A DNA stretch of 36,117 nt from an uncultured Microcaldota archaeon (GCA_903832205.1 CAILAH010000013.1:1-36117), one strand, 5' to 3'; shown: positions 7,867 through 15,597, counted from the stretch's first letter. Numbers and translations: made by a program. The notes: generated by a model from the sequence alone, not told the origin.

Positions 7867-7944
7867 GTGCTAGCTAGCAACCCACACATACAGCCCAAAA
7901 TTGATGTGTTTTGCTATAATATTTTTTTGTCACCATATTATTCC

Positions 7945-8421
7945 GTGAAATATTCGATACGGCAGGCAACGGGATTGGATGTTGACCAGATTGTCGGCCT
8001 ATGCGTAAAACTCGCCGAATTCGAGGGCAAGTTCATGCAAAAGAAATCCTCGAATGAGGAAATCTCCAACCGTGTCGCAAATGAGATATTAAACGACAAG
8101 TTCTGCGCCTATTTCATCGCCGAGGAAGGGACCAAGGTGGTGGGCGTGATTAAGATTGCGCACATGGAAAGCGGGCTTGGCAAGGTCTCGGAGGCGTTTG
8201 TTCTTGACCAGTACCGCAAGAACGGCATAATGGAGGCGCTTTTTGAGGAGTCGCTCAAATGGGCGCTCCCCCGCGGAATAAAATCCCTCTACCTTACCGT
8301 TGTGACCGGAAATGACCTGGCCTATAATTACTGGAAAAAGCGCGGGTTCGAATGCGACTCCTACGTGAGCGACACCCTAATCAAGATGTTCAAGGATGTC
8401 GGCGGCATGGTTGCTGGCTAA
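7945..8421 (+). CDS. GNAT-family N-acetyltransferase
   Basis: A 158-residue GNAT. The ORF track opens far upstream at 7651 through the 3' end of taw1 and the palindrome patch; that part is noise. GTG 7945 is chosen because the product then starts at the expected first strand ('MKYSIRQATGLDVDQIV') and lies about 27 nt after the TATA box CTATAATATTT (7914-7924). Motif A is 'LDQYRKNGIMEALFEESL' with the RxxGxx core slightly degenerate (KNGIME), and 'LAYNYWKKRGF' is the motif-B segment. The substrate is unknown. Confidence 0.82.
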   Translation: MKYSIRQATGLDVDQIVGLCVKLAEFEGKFMQKKSSNEEISNRVANEILNDKFCAYFIAEEGTKVVGVIKIAHMESGLGKVSEAFVLDQYRKNGIMEALFEESLKWALPRGIKSLYLTVVTGNDLAYNYWKKRGFECDSYVSDTLIKMFKDVGGMVAG

Positions 8422-8469
8422 CACTGATGGGGAAGGAGCGCCTCCCCCGCACATTCGCGTGAGCGAATT

Positions 8470-8498
8470 GCGCATCGTTTGGCTCTGCCAAACGCTTG
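8470..8498. repeat. 29-bp hairpin repeat, copy 2
   Basis: Second copy of the unit at 7819-7847, 27/29 identical. The CGTTTGGC/GCCAAACG stem is perfectly conserved and only the loop varies. Just upstream, ATTCGC-GTGA-GCGAAT forms another hairpin. Confidence 0.65.
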
Positions 8499-8548
8499 CC
8501 TCGTGTGGTCTACACCCCCCACCCATGAGTAACAGTATTTAGTTGAGA

Positions 8549-8612
8549 AAAAAGAGGGCCGACATTTGCAGCGGCAAATGGTGCCCCTTTTTGCTTTGCA
8601 AAAAGAGGGCCG
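8549..8612. repeat. 13-bp direct repeats flanking a 38-bp palindromic insert at the tRNA-His 3' end
   Basis: AAAAAGAGGGCCG occurs at 8549-8561 and again at 8600-8612. The second copy covers the last bases of the tRNA-His gene. The 38 bp between them hold CATTTGC-AGC-GGCAAATG and CTTTTTGC-TTT-GCAAAAAG hairpins. The arrangement looks like a small element with a target-site duplication, or an att-like partial copy of the tRNA end. Confidence 0.5.
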
Positions 8613-8723
8613 CGACCGGGAATCGAACCCGGGTCTGGGGATTTCTGCATTTCTGGCATTCTTTTTCGGCGAACCGAAAAAGATGTCCACAGTCCCCCAT
8701 GTTACCATTGCACTATCGCGGCC
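8608..8723 (-). tRNA. tRNA-His(GTG) with intron
   Basis: Read on the minus strand, the acceptor GCCGCGA pairs with TCGCGGC, with an extra encoded G at -1 opposite C73, the tRNA-His identity pair. The anticodon stem is GGGGA/TCCCC with loop C-T-GTG-G-A, anticodon GTG. About 44 nt of intron interrupt the loop after position 37; it holds a CTTTTTCGG-TTCG-CCGAAAAAG hairpin. The T-arm CCGGGTTCGATTCCCGG is standard. CCA is not encoded. Splicing by EndA (34003) is expected. Confidence 0.92.
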
Positions 8724-8758
8724 ATGAATAGGGAGCTCCGCCCCCTATGACCCCGGTA

Positions 8759-8781
8759 GTTTTGCGCCCGTGGCGCAAAAC
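8759..8781. repeat. Perfect 10-bp stem hairpin upstream of tRNA-His
   Basis: GTTTTGCGCC and GGCGCAAAAC form a perfect 10-bp stem with a 3-nt loop. It belongs stylistically to the palindrome patch at 7766-8612 and is not followed by a T-run, so it is not an obvious terminator. Confidence 0.5.
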
Positions 8782-8822
8782 ACGAGGCCATTGCCTTAAT
8801 CGTTAGGGCATTTTTATTAGTC

Positions 8823-8841
8823 ATCACAAACTATTTAAACC
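8823..8841 (+). promoter_or_regulatory. Core promoter of the exported-protein gene
   Basis: The 19 bases are identical to those at 133-151 in front of the paralog array. TTTAAA (8834-8839) is about 35 nt from ATG 8871, giving a short leader. Confidence 0.6.
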
Positions 8842-8870
8842 TCAGCTTTTCAGGCTTATTCGGTGTTAAA

Positions 8871-9611
8871 ATGCAGGTTAAAAAGTGGGACAGCCATTCC
8901 AATTCTCAAATTCGCAAGAAAGCCGTGACGGCATTCGGCGCCTGCGTCCTTGCGGCAGGCATATTCGCTTCAAGCCCTCTGCAGGCGGCGCCCTTAATCT
9001 CGGATGCAACCTACGTTTCACCCAAGGCCAAGGATGACGCCCCCAAAATCATACTCAATAAAATCCGCATCAGCCTAGATGGCCCGGATAATGACCAAAT
9101 TGATAACTCTTTCGCGATACATGTTCGCAAGGAACTTATGAAGTCCCTTGAATCCAGGCCCGCAATGGGCGAGCACAAAATCGGCGACACAAACTGTGTT
9201 GCTAGGGTTTCCGGCCTCCAGGTGGTTTGCGACAGCATGAAAGACGTCAAGCAGGTGTGCGAGGATGCAGGCAACAGGCACCAGACAAAAGACTGCGTGA
9301 AGGGCGCGCTTGAGAAGCTGGCCGGCCCTGTGAAGAAACTTTTGAAAAAGGCCCACGACCATTTTCTCAACCTCTGGAAAAAGGATTGCTCTATGAATGG
9401 CGCGGAATCCATAACGATAACAGATAAGGACGGGATGCTCAACTATGACTTGTACGTCTTCTATCCCGTAAATGACAAGCGCAGCTGCCCCGAAGAGCAG
9501 GGCGAGGCAACGCAAAGCACAAAATCCGGTGGCGGAGGCGTGGAACTGCAAACGAATCCCCCGCGCAAGAAAGTCTACAGCCCAAATGCAGATGCAGAGA
9601 AAGGCCGCTAA
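8871..9611 (+). CDS. Exported cysteine-containing protein of unknown function
   Basis: A 246-residue protein with a clear N-terminal export signal: a charged start, then hydrophobic 'TAFGACVLAAGIFASS' and a likely cleavage near 'LQAAP' (about residue 40). The mature part contains several Cys residues ('TNCVARV', 'VVCDSM', 'QVCEDAG', 'KDCVKG', 'KDCSMN', 'RSCPEE'), which could form disulfides outside the cell, and a Gly-rich, low-complexity C-terminus ('STKSGGGGVEL'). No recognised domain. It has its own promoter, identical in the core 19 bases to that of the paralog array, so shared regulation is possible. Confidence 0.7.
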   Translation: MQVKKWDSHSNSQIRKKAVTAFGACVLAAGIFASSPLQAAPLISDATYVSPKAKDDAPKIILNKIRISLDGPDNDQIDNSFAIHVRKELMKSLESRPAMGEHKIGDTNCVARVSGLQVVCDSMKDVKQVCEDAGNRHQTKDCVKGALEKLAGPVKKLLKKAHDHFLNLWKKDCSMNGAESITITDKDGMLNYDLYVFYPVNDKRSCPEEQGEATQSTKSGGGGVELQTNPPRKKVYSPNADAEKGR

Positions 9612-9665
9612 ATAGCCTTTTCTCATTATAAACTTTTTTCATCTATCTTATAGCGAGTGTTACTT

Positions 9666-10565
9666 ATGTACGGTGGCAAAGACCATGATAAGGCAGGCGA
9701 GATCGCCAACCAAGTCCTGAAGAATGTGCGCAACAAGGTTAAGGTCGGCGCATCCCTGGCAGAAATCTGCGACCAGATTGAGAAGGAAATCGTGGATTTG
9801 GGCGCACAGCCCGCATTCCCCTGCAGCGTTGCGGTTAATGAGTATGCGGCCCACTACGCGCCGCTATTCGGCGACAAGTTGGTTGTCCCGGAAAACTCAA
9901 TCGCAAAGGTCGACTTCGGCGTGCACATTGACGGCTATATCTGCGACTGCGCAACGACCGTGAATTTCAATCCCGCCCTAACGCACCTGGAAAAAGCATC
10001 CAAGGAATCGCTCAAGGCGGCGGTGGAGATTGTAAAGGACGGCGTCACAATCGCAGAGCTGGGCAACACAATTCACAGGGTAATGCGCGAGAACAACGCA
10101 AGCCCCGTATTCAATCTCACTGGCCATAGCATGGACCAGCACATGATTCACGCGGGCCTAAGCATACTCAACCACGAGAACAACGTCCAGACAAAGCTAA
10201 CCGAGGGAATGGTGGTGGCGATTGAAACCTTCTCCTCCACGGGTGCGGGCTATGTGCACGACCGCGGCAGGCCGGGCATTTACTCAATCATAAACCCGAA
10301 GAACGTGCGAAACGCGGCCGCACGCAAAATCCTCTCGCACTTTTACACGGAAAGGAAAACGCTTCCCTTTGCGGAGAGATGGCTCCACAAAATTGAAAGC
10401 TCAAGCTTCGCAATCCAGAACGCGCTCCGCGAGCTTGGATCTTTTGAAGTGATAATGCCCTACCCCCCGCTGAGCGAGCTGACGGGCGCAATGGTATCAC
10501 AGCACGAATGCACGCTTCTGGTGGAAAAGAACGGCTTCCACATTATCGGAGGGGACTACCCCTAG
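9666..10565 (+). CDS. map: Methionine aminopeptidase, type II
   Basis: Removes N-terminal Met from nascent proteins in the cytosol, using a dinuclear metal site. The five ligands of the pita-bread fold are visible: Asp in 'KVDFGVHIDGYICD' (both D's), His in 'LTGHSMDQH', Glu in 'VAIETFSS' and Glu in 'SQHECTLLVE'. An insertion before the last ligand marks type II, as usual in archaea. ATG 9666 aligns with family N-termini ('DKAGEIANQVL'); GTG 9657, about 27 nt after the TATAAA box at 9627, is an alternative leaderless start adding three residues. The DUF92 gene follows after 9 nt, probably in the same operon. Confidence 0.93.
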   Translation: MYGGKDHDKAGEIANQVLKNVRNKVKVGASLAEICDQIEKEIVDLGAQPAFPCSVAVNEYAAHYAPLFGDKLVVPENSIAKVDFGVHIDGYICDCATTVNFNPALTHLEKASKESLKAAVEIVKDGVTIAELGNTIHRVMRENNASPVFNLTGHSMDQHMIHAGLSILNHENNVQTKLTEGMVVAIETFSSTGAGYVHDRGRPGIYSIINPKNVRNAAARKILSHFYTERKTLPFAERWLHKIESSSFAIQNALRELGSFEVIMPYPPLSELTGAMVSQHECTLLVEKNGFHIIGGDYP

Positions 10566-10574
10566 GGTGAAAAC

Positions 10575-11213
10575 ATGGCAGGTACATTCATGCTTGACAA
10601 GCTAGGCTTCCTTCTTGCGCTCACCATGGGCGCCATAATCCTGGTGCTCGGCTACCCGCAGGGCATGCAGATGCTCATGCTGATGTTCATCTTCCTGCTC
10701 GTGAGCGTAATCGCAACAAAATACGGCACGCGCTCAAAGAAAAAGCTCAACATATTCGAAGGCGAGAGGGGCTGGAAAAACGTGGTCTCAAATGGCCTCG
10801 TCCCGACAGTGATGGCAATCGCCCTCTTCTTCACGGGCAACCCCATGTTCCTGCTCGCCTATGTCGCAAGCATCGCGAGCATCACGGCTGACAAGTTTGG
10901 GTCCGAGCTCGGCATATTCGATATCCCGTTCTTCCTCTGGGGCATGAAAAAGGTGAGGCCCGGCACGAGCGGCTCGGTCTCAGTGCTCGGCACGCTCGCA
11001 TCACTGAGCGGCGGGTTCGTAATCTCGCTCGGCTCGGTGTATCTGCTTTCAATCCCGATCTCAACCGCATTCTTCATAGGCCTGATTGGGTTCATGGGCG
11101 GTTTTGTTGACAGCCTATTCGGGATACTCGAGGAAAAGGGCATCGGCAACAAGTTCACCACAAATTTCATGTGCTCGCTCGCAGGCGCGCTCATGGTATG
11201 GCTTGTGTTCTAG
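10575..11213 (+). CDS. DUF92/TMEM19-family membrane protein
   Basis: A 212-residue polytopic membrane protein of the DUF92/TMEM19 family, with about five or six hydrophobic segments and the conserved stretches 'NVVSNGLVPTVMAIA', 'ASITADKFGSELG', 'GTSGSVSVLGTLASLSGG' and 'GFVDSLFG'. Plant homologue VTE6 is a phytyl-phosphate kinase, so a polyprenyl-phosphate-related role in archaeal lipid metabolism is plausible (family knowledge plus inference). It lies 9 nt after map and 11 nt before trxB, with ribosome sites GGGTGA and GGGTG in the gaps, so the three form an operon. Confidence 0.85.
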   Translation: MAGTFMLDKLGFLLALTMGAIILVLGYPQGMQMLMLMFIFLLVSVIATKYGTRSKKKLNIFEGERGWKNVVSNGLVPTVMAIALFFTGNPMFLLAYVASIASITADKFGSELGIFDIPFFLWGMKKVRPGTSGSVSVLGTLASLSGGFVISLGSVYLLSIPISTAFFIGLIGFMGGFVDSLFGILEEKGIGNKFTTNFMCSLAGALMVWLVF

Positions 11214-11224
11214 GGTGTTAATGA

Positions 11225-12157
11225 ATGGAAACTTACGACATAATAGTGATTGGCGCGGGCCCGGCCGGCTCAGCCGCCGCAATCTACGCGAAGCGCTACG
11301 GCATGAATGTATTGATTGTCGAATCCGGAACAATCGGCGGCCAATTAAGCTGGGCATCAGAAATAGAGAATTACCCCGGCGTCCCGAAAATGACCGGGAT
11401 GGATTATGCGGAGAGCATCCGCAAGCACCTCGAGCACCTTAAGATTCCTTTGCAGATGGAGACAGTCAATTCCATCCGCAAGCTAAATGGCAAATTCGAG
11501 CTTGAGCTCTCTTCAGGCTCAAAGCTTACCACGCTCAGCGTCATTCTTGCAACCGGCTCATCGCACAGGCACCTGGACGTCGCCGGCGAGGAGGCATTCT
11601 TCGGCAAGGGCGTCTCCTACTGCGCAACCTGTGACGGCTATTTCTTCAAGGGCCGCACGGTCGCCGTAATCGGCGGCGGCAACTCCGCGCTCACATCCGC
11701 CCTCTACCTGGCGGGCATCGCAAAGAAAACATACCTGGTGCACAGGCGCGACGGCTTCCGCGCGGAGCAGGCAATCATTGACAAGCTCATGAAAGACCCG
11801 CGCATTGAGGCAAAATTAGGGTTCGTCCCGCTTGCGCTTGAGGGCAACGATGTCCTGAAAAAAATAAAGCTGATGAATGTCTCGGACAATTCCGAATCCT
11901 ATCTGGATGTTGACGGCGTATTCGTCTCCGTGGGCGAGGACCCGAACAGCTCGCTCGCAAAACAGCTCGGCATCCCGCTTTCAGAAAAAGGATTTGTCCA
12001 AACGGATGAAAAGCAGGCCACCTCCATTCCCGGCTTTTACGCAGCAGGCGACCTGACGGGAAAAGGCTGGGCGCAGGCAATCAACGCCGCAGCACAGGGC
12101 ATGGCCGCGGGGATTGAATGCAGCATCTACATACAAGGCCTGAAAAAGAAGCACTAG
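11225..12157 (+). CDS. trxB: Thioredoxin reductase
   Basis: Flavoprotein that passes electrons from NAD(P)H to thioredoxin-like proteins. FAD-binding 'VIGAGPAGSAAAIYAKR' lies at residues 8-24, the redox-active 'CATC' at 133-136, the second Rossmann motif 'VIGGGNSALTSALYL' (Asn where Asp is common), 'VHRRDGFRA', which favours NADPH, and C-terminal 'GFYAAGDLTGKGWAQAINAA'. 310 residues is typical. A possible partner is the membrane-anchored CPHC thioredoxin at 27356. Last gene of the map-DUF92-trxB operon; its stop abuts that of the convergent gene at 12158. Confidence 0.95.
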   Translation: METYDIIVIGAGPAGSAAAIYAKRYGMNVLIVESGTIGGQLSWASEIENYPGVPKMTGMDYAESIRKHLEHLKIPLQMETVNSIRKLNGKFELELSSGSKLTTLSVILATGSSHRHLDVAGEEAFFGKGVSYCATCDGYFFKGRTVAVIGGGNSALTSALYLAGIAKKTYLVHRRDGFRAEQAIIDKLMKDPRIEAKLGFVPLALEGNDVLKKIKLMNVSDNSESYLDVDGVFVSVGEDPNSSLAKQLGIPLSEKGFVQTDEKQATSIPGFYAAGDLTGKGWAQAINAAAQGMAAGIECSIYIQGLKKKH

Positions 12158-12502
12158 CTATTCAATCGCAACAATCTCATTTTCTTTCGTTATCTTAAGG
12201 CTCGTTGAATTCCCGCTCCCCCTATACTCAACCTCGCAGTCAACATTCCTCTTCTCGCCATTCACGCCAATCTCCTTTCCGCCCCCTTCAACGGTTGCAG
12301 CATTCCTGAATTCCACCTCAAGCGTGCCCGTATTTGCACACAGCACATTAACCTTATGCGCCAGCTCATCCGCATAGGCAGAGCTCTCCAGCTTTCCCAT
12401 TGCGCCCTGCACAGCGTCCATAAAATTGTTCATGTACACATACCACACCCCGATGTACACGAGGAAAACAAGCATTACAATGAGCATCTCGGTGCTAATC
12501 AT
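12158..12502 (-). CDS. Small membrane-anchored protein, pilin-like partner
   Basis: A 114-residue protein with one N-terminal hydrophobic helix ('EMLIVMLVFLVYIGVWYVYM', residues 5-24) and a small polar beta-rich C-terminal domain with two Cys ('VLCANTG', 'NVDCEVEY'), probably outside the membrane. The short 'MISTEMLI' start resembles a minimal class III signal but lacks the Q. It sits 62 nt downstream of the class III signal-peptide gene at 12565 on the same strand, so the two are probably co-expressed surface or pilus components. Confidence 0.65.
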   Translation of the reverse strand: MISTEMLIVMLVFLVYIGVWYVYMNNFMDAVQGAMGKLESSAYADELAHKVNVLCANTGTLEVEFRNAATVEGGGKEIGVNGEKRNVDCEVEYRGSGNSTSLKITKENEIVAIE

Positions 12503-12564
12503 TCAAACCACAACAGATAGCTATACGGGGGAGCGTGAATGCCCCTCCATCTCAGAACTACTGG

Positions 12565-12804
12565 CTAATCACAGGTGTTGAAAGAGCACGAGTTGCTCTT
12601 GCACTGCCCGTTTGTCGAGCAGTAGGCACCCTTCTCCAAAAGCTGCGAAGACTCATTGCCAACGCCCAGTATGGCGTTGCTCCTGTTCTCCACCATTGCG
12701 CCCGCATTGGTGGCGGTCTTCTGAAGCTGGGTCACCAGTATGAAAGCTATCGCCAGTATTGCGGCAAGTATCAGTATCATCTCAATAGAAATCTGGCCTT
12801 TCAT
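12565..12804 (-). CDS. Class III signal-peptide protein (pilin/archaellin-like)
   Basis: The start is ATG 12804, not 12909: the product then opens with 'MKGQISIEMILILAAILAIAF', the QxSxE class III signal peptide cleaved by a prepilin/archaellin peptidase before the hydrophobic helix. The 79-residue product is a small pilin-like subunit with four Cys at the C-terminus ('YCSTNGQCKSNSCSFNTCD'), possibly a disulfide-stabilised tip. A TATA box (ATATAAAG on this strand) lies about 26 nt upstream. No pilus ATPase or membrane platform is in the window. Confidence 0.8.
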   Translation of the reverse strand: MKGQISIEMILILAAILAIAFILVTQLQKTATNAGAMVENRSNAILGVGNESSQLLEKGAYCSTNGQCKSNSCSFNTCD

Positions 12805-12824
12805 AAACCCCTTACTGCACCCAA

Positions 12825-12843
12825 ACTTTATATTCTTATACAA
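12825..12843. promoter_or_regulatory. Shared divergent TATA element
   Basis: ACTTTATATTCTTATACAA serves both strands: its TATA core is about 26 nt from ATG 12804 (minus) and 27 nt from ATG 12857 (plus). Both genes would be leaderless and their transcription starts only about 50 bp apart. Confidence 0.6.
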
Positions 12844-12856
12844 ATCCAAATTTGCC

Positions 12857-13597
12857 ATGGCGGAGCTAACTGCCCTCGGGAAGACAATGATTGAATTCAA
12901 CGGCACCAAAGGCTATGCTGAAGATATTCGCCCCGGAAGCAGGGATGAGCTCCTACTGCAGAATTACAGGAAAGCCCAGGAAAAAATACGCCTTGGAAAT
13001 CTCATTAAGGTGGAGGACATCTTTTTGAGAGCCGGCTGCACTGGCCCAGAATATCTTCCCGCATTCAAGTCGCTGCTCAGGAACTGCGTTTACCCGCCAA
13101 TCTGCCTTCCGCTCAGCACTGAGTACAGGCTCATGGCGCCCGTAATCTCCGTTGATGAGGTCTATTACGCAAGCCCGCAGCACGGCGAGCTCATTGTTGC
13201 GGCGGTTGCCTTCTTCGGCGTAATCGGGCCGGCAGTATCGGGCTATTATAAGTCAGGCCGCACTATTCGCCAGAATCCCTTGGGTATCAATCAGAAAAAA
13301 TTCATCGATTCCCAGCTGGCCCTCCTTACTTCGCAGAGAATGGTGCTAAATATTGAGGGCAGGGAACTCGTGTTTGACGCCAACAAGATCGCGCTTGCAT
13401 GGCTAATAAGGGGTTACTACGTTGAGAATTACGATTCCCTTGCGGCATACCTAGACCGCAAGCTCACCGACAAATTCCTGCACAAAGTCTATTGTTTCAC
13501 GGCGCCCTACCTGGACGGCACCCTTAACGTAATGCTCATAAAAGGGGAGAAGGAAATCAGGGTGAATTGGCGCACAAAAACCGGAGAGAGCATCTAA
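12857..13597 (+). CDS. Hypothetical protein, 246 residues
   Basis: The start ATG 12857 lies 27 nt after the TATA element and inside the ORF track's longer frame (12740), whose first 39 codons overlap the divergent pilin gene and look non-coding. I recognise no domain. It is largely soluble and basic in places, with one hydrophobic Gly/Val-rich stretch ('LIVAAVAFFGVIGPAV', about residues 110-125) that could be a membrane segment or buried core. 'AGCTGPEYLPAF' and 'RNCVYPPICLPL' hold three Cys. It converges on the HD-domain gene (1 nt between stops). Confidence 0.7.
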   Translation: MAELTALGKTMIEFNGTKGYAEDIRPGSRDELLLQNYRKAQEKIRLGNLIKVEDIFLRAGCTGPEYLPAFKSLLRNCVYPPICLPLSTEYRLMAPVISVDEVYYASPQHGELIVAAVAFFGVIGPAVSGYYKSGRTIRQNPLGINQKKFIDSQLALLTSQRMVLNIEGRELVFDANKIALAWLIRGYYVENYDSLAAYLDRKLTDKFLHKVYCFTAPYLDGTLNVMLIKGEKEIRVNWRTKTGESI

Positions 13598-13598
13598 C

Positions 13599-14753
13599 TT
13601 ATTTTTTGCCTGGCACATAGCTTTCAACGGCCATGTCTGCAAAGTCGCACGCGCCCTCGTTGTAATCCACAACGCCGTGCGCAAAATAGTTTTCGTACGC
13701 GGCATCCTTCCATATTGCATATGCTTGTGCCGTATCCGCCGCCATGCTCACATTCTCCATTATCTTCGCAAGCTGGAGAGGATTATCCATCCCGGCCGCA
13801 AACGTTGCCTCGCCTATCTCCGGGAACTGCCCCAGATAGCCGCTTGTAAGGTGCCTCTGCTTTTCAACCGCCCCAATCAGCTTATCATCGACCTTTGGAA
13901 ACTTCATCTGCGCAAGAAGCTTCACAATCTTGAGCTCATCAGTTGGCTGGTACTCGCCCGTCATCTTGATGAGATTCGCATAGAACCTATACTGTATCGC
14001 ATGCAGCCTTGAGGCAACGCCTCTCAGCCATTCCGGATAGCTCGTGAGCGGGTTTCTCGCATAGAGCCTCACAATGCTCTCGCCGAGCACTGCCCACACA
14101 TGCGGCTTGTCCTTCGTTAATTCGTTCTCCTTAAGGAACTGCAAATCCCCATTATGCATCCTCTCATTGCCAACAAAGAAGCATCGCCTCTCAACAACGC
14201 GGAACCCGGAGGCCTCCAGCAGCGCGTCGCATATCTTCATGCTCACCGCGACAATCGCCTTCTCATCCGCATTCACGTCGAACCTGCTGAGCCTTATCAC
14301 ATCCGCCAGAGTCTTCTCGTGCTCTATGAGCGCAAACGCAACCGTGGCCAGCTCCTCCCTATTTAGAGAAAGGCAATCATCAGGCATAACGCCCCATGCC
14401 TCCTTCGCAGTCTTGGTAAAATATGACGCATAGGCAATCCACTTGGCGCCCTCAGCGCCGTGGGGCACCTTCTCTGTCGGCTGCCTCACTATATCATGCA
14501 AATAGCCCGCAAGCTCTGCAGTATCCGCGACATGCTTTACAGCTTCGGCCACGTCATCAATTGAGTAAATATAAGATTTGTCCCTGCTCTCGCCAATCCC
14601 TTCCTTCTTGGCAATCCCCTCGGCAAGTATTCTCCCGTACCTTGCCACATTGGTGACATGCGTCTCGTCATGCGCATGGCTCAGGATTCCCTTCTTTCGC
14701 CTCTGGGCGAACGCCCTCTCCATCATTTCCTTTGCCTTCTGGGCTTCAATCAT
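13599..14753 (-). CDS. HD-domain phosphohydrolase-like protein
   Basis: The start is ATG 14753 ('MIEAQKAKEMMERAFAQ'); the ORF track's extension to 14954 runs back through the divergent IPK gene. The 384-residue product has an N-terminal HD fold: 'SHAHDETHVTNVARYG' (25-40) supplies the first His and 'AGYLHDIVRQP' (82-92) the HD dyad; 'FALIEHEKT' may give the later His. A later Asp in 'MKICDALLEASG' completes a metal-site pattern. The substrate is unknown; HD proteins hydrolyse nucleotides or phosphodiesters. The rest is helical with no recognised domain. Divergent from IPK over a shared promoter spacer. Confidence 0.75.
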   Translation of the reverse strand: MIEAQKAKEMMERAFAQRRKKGILSHAHDETHVTNVARYGRILAEGIAKKEGIGESRDKSYIYSIDDVAEAVKHVADTAELAGYLHDIVRQPTEKVPHGAEGAKWIAYASYFTKTAKEAWGVMPDDCLSLNREELATVAFALIEHEKTLADVIRLSRFDVNADEKAIVAVSMKICDALLEASGFRVVERRCFFVGNERMHNGDLQFLKENELTKDKPHVWAVLGESIVRLYARNPLTSYPEWLRGVASRLHAIQYRFYANLIKMTGEYQPTDELKIVKLLAQMKFPKVDDKLIGAVEKQRHLTSGYLGQFPEIGEATFAAGMDNPLQLAKIMENVSMAADTAQAYAIWKDAAYENYFAHGVVDYNEGACDFADMAVESYVPGKK

Positions 14754-14791
14754 AAAATCCCTTCGTGTATGTACTCTTAGGGTTATATTCA

Positions 14792-14806
14792 GGTTTTTAT
14801 ACTTTG
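14792..14806 (+). promoter_or_regulatory. TATA promoter of the mevalonate-pathway gene IPK
   Basis: GGTTTTTATACTTTG is centred about 25 nt before ATG 14824, giving a leaderless start. On the other strand a separate GAATATAACC about 30 nt upstream of ATG 14753 could serve the HD gene. Confidence 0.55.
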
Positions 14807-14823
14807 TTATTATAGGAATTAAC

Positions 14824-15597
14824 ATGATAGTGGCCATCAAGCTCGGCGGCAGCATAATCACGCAGAAGTCAAGATTCAAGACGCCAGAACCCGCGGCAAT
14901 TGACGCGCTGTGCGCTCTCATAGGCGAATACCATAAAAAAGGCGTAAAGTTCATTGTGGTGCACGGCGCAGGCTCCTACGCGCACATTCCCGCAAAGGAG
15001 TATGGCCTCGCCGACGGCATAAAAACCGAAGAGGGCTTGGTGCACTATGCGTCCGTGCACTCGCTCTGCGAGGAGCTCTCCACAATCATAACCAATTCGC
15101 TCATTAGGCACGGCGTCCCCGCAATCTCATTCCATCCGGCAACATTTGTCACGCAAAACAAGAAACTCCCGGTGAAAATAGACGACAAGCTTCTCCTGCG
15201 CTATCTGAAGGAGGGCTTTGTTCCGGTAACTCACGGCGATGTCGTCCTTGACAAATCTCTCCGCACCTCAATCATCTCAGGTGATGGGCTGATGGACCAT
15301 TTCGGAAAAGAGCTCGCTGACAAGCTGATTTATGCGAGCGATGTGGACGGCCTTCTCTCCTCTCTTGACGTTAAAGGCGAGCTAATCAGGGATGTGACAA
15401 AGAAGAATTTTGACGGCGTCTACAGGATGGTGAGCGGCTCGCAGCACACGGATGTTACGGGCGGCATGTCCGGCAAGATAAAAAACCTCATGACGCTCAA
15501 ATGCCCCACCTATCTTGTGAATGGAAAGCACCCCAACAGGATACGCAGCATCCTAGACGGAAAGAAGGACATCTACACGAAGTTCACGCCTGGGTGA
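14824..15597 (+). CDS. ipk: Isopentenyl phosphate kinase
   Basis: Last step of the archaeal mevalonate route: ATP-dependent phosphorylation of isopentenyl phosphate to IPP in the cytosol. Amino-acid-kinase fold. ATG 14824 starts 'MIVAIKLGGSIITQK' with Lys6 and the Gly-rich phosphate loop. 'VVHGAGSYAHIPAKEYGL' (46-63) contains the His (about H54) that in IPK binds the substrate phosphate and separates it from ordinary kinases of this fold. 'SGDGLMDHFGKELADKL' and 'VTGGMSGKIKNL' are the nucleotide-side motifs. 257 residues fits. The ORF-track extension to 14578 overlaps the HD gene and is noise. First of five same-strand pathway genes. Confidence 0.93.
   Translation: MIVAIKLGGSIITQKSRFKTPEPAAIDALCALIGEYHKKGVKFIVVHGAGSYAHIPAKEYGLADGIKTEEGLVHYASVHSLCEELSTIITNSLIRHGVPAISFHPATFVTQNKKLPVKIDDKLLLRYLKEGFVPVTHGDVVLDKSLRTSIISGDGLMDHFGKELADKLIYASDVDGLLSSLDVKGELIRDVTKKNFDGVYRMVSGSQHTDVTGGMSGKIKNLMTLKCPTYLVNGKHPNRIRSILDGKKDIYTKFTPG

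Noticed and set aside
7651-7944. Long N-terminal extension of the GNAT at 7945
   Set aside because: It overlaps the 3' end of taw1 in another frame and crosses the palindrome patch; the TATA box and GTG at 7945 define a better start.
8759-8781. Intrinsic terminator for tRNA-His or the exported-protein promoter region
   Set aside because: The hairpin is not followed by a T-run in either direction and lies on the 5' side of the tRNA.
14578-14823. N-terminal extension of IPK and, on the other strand, of the HD protein (to 14954)
   Set aside because: Each extension runs through the other gene; both proteins are complete from the ATGs at 14824 and 14753.
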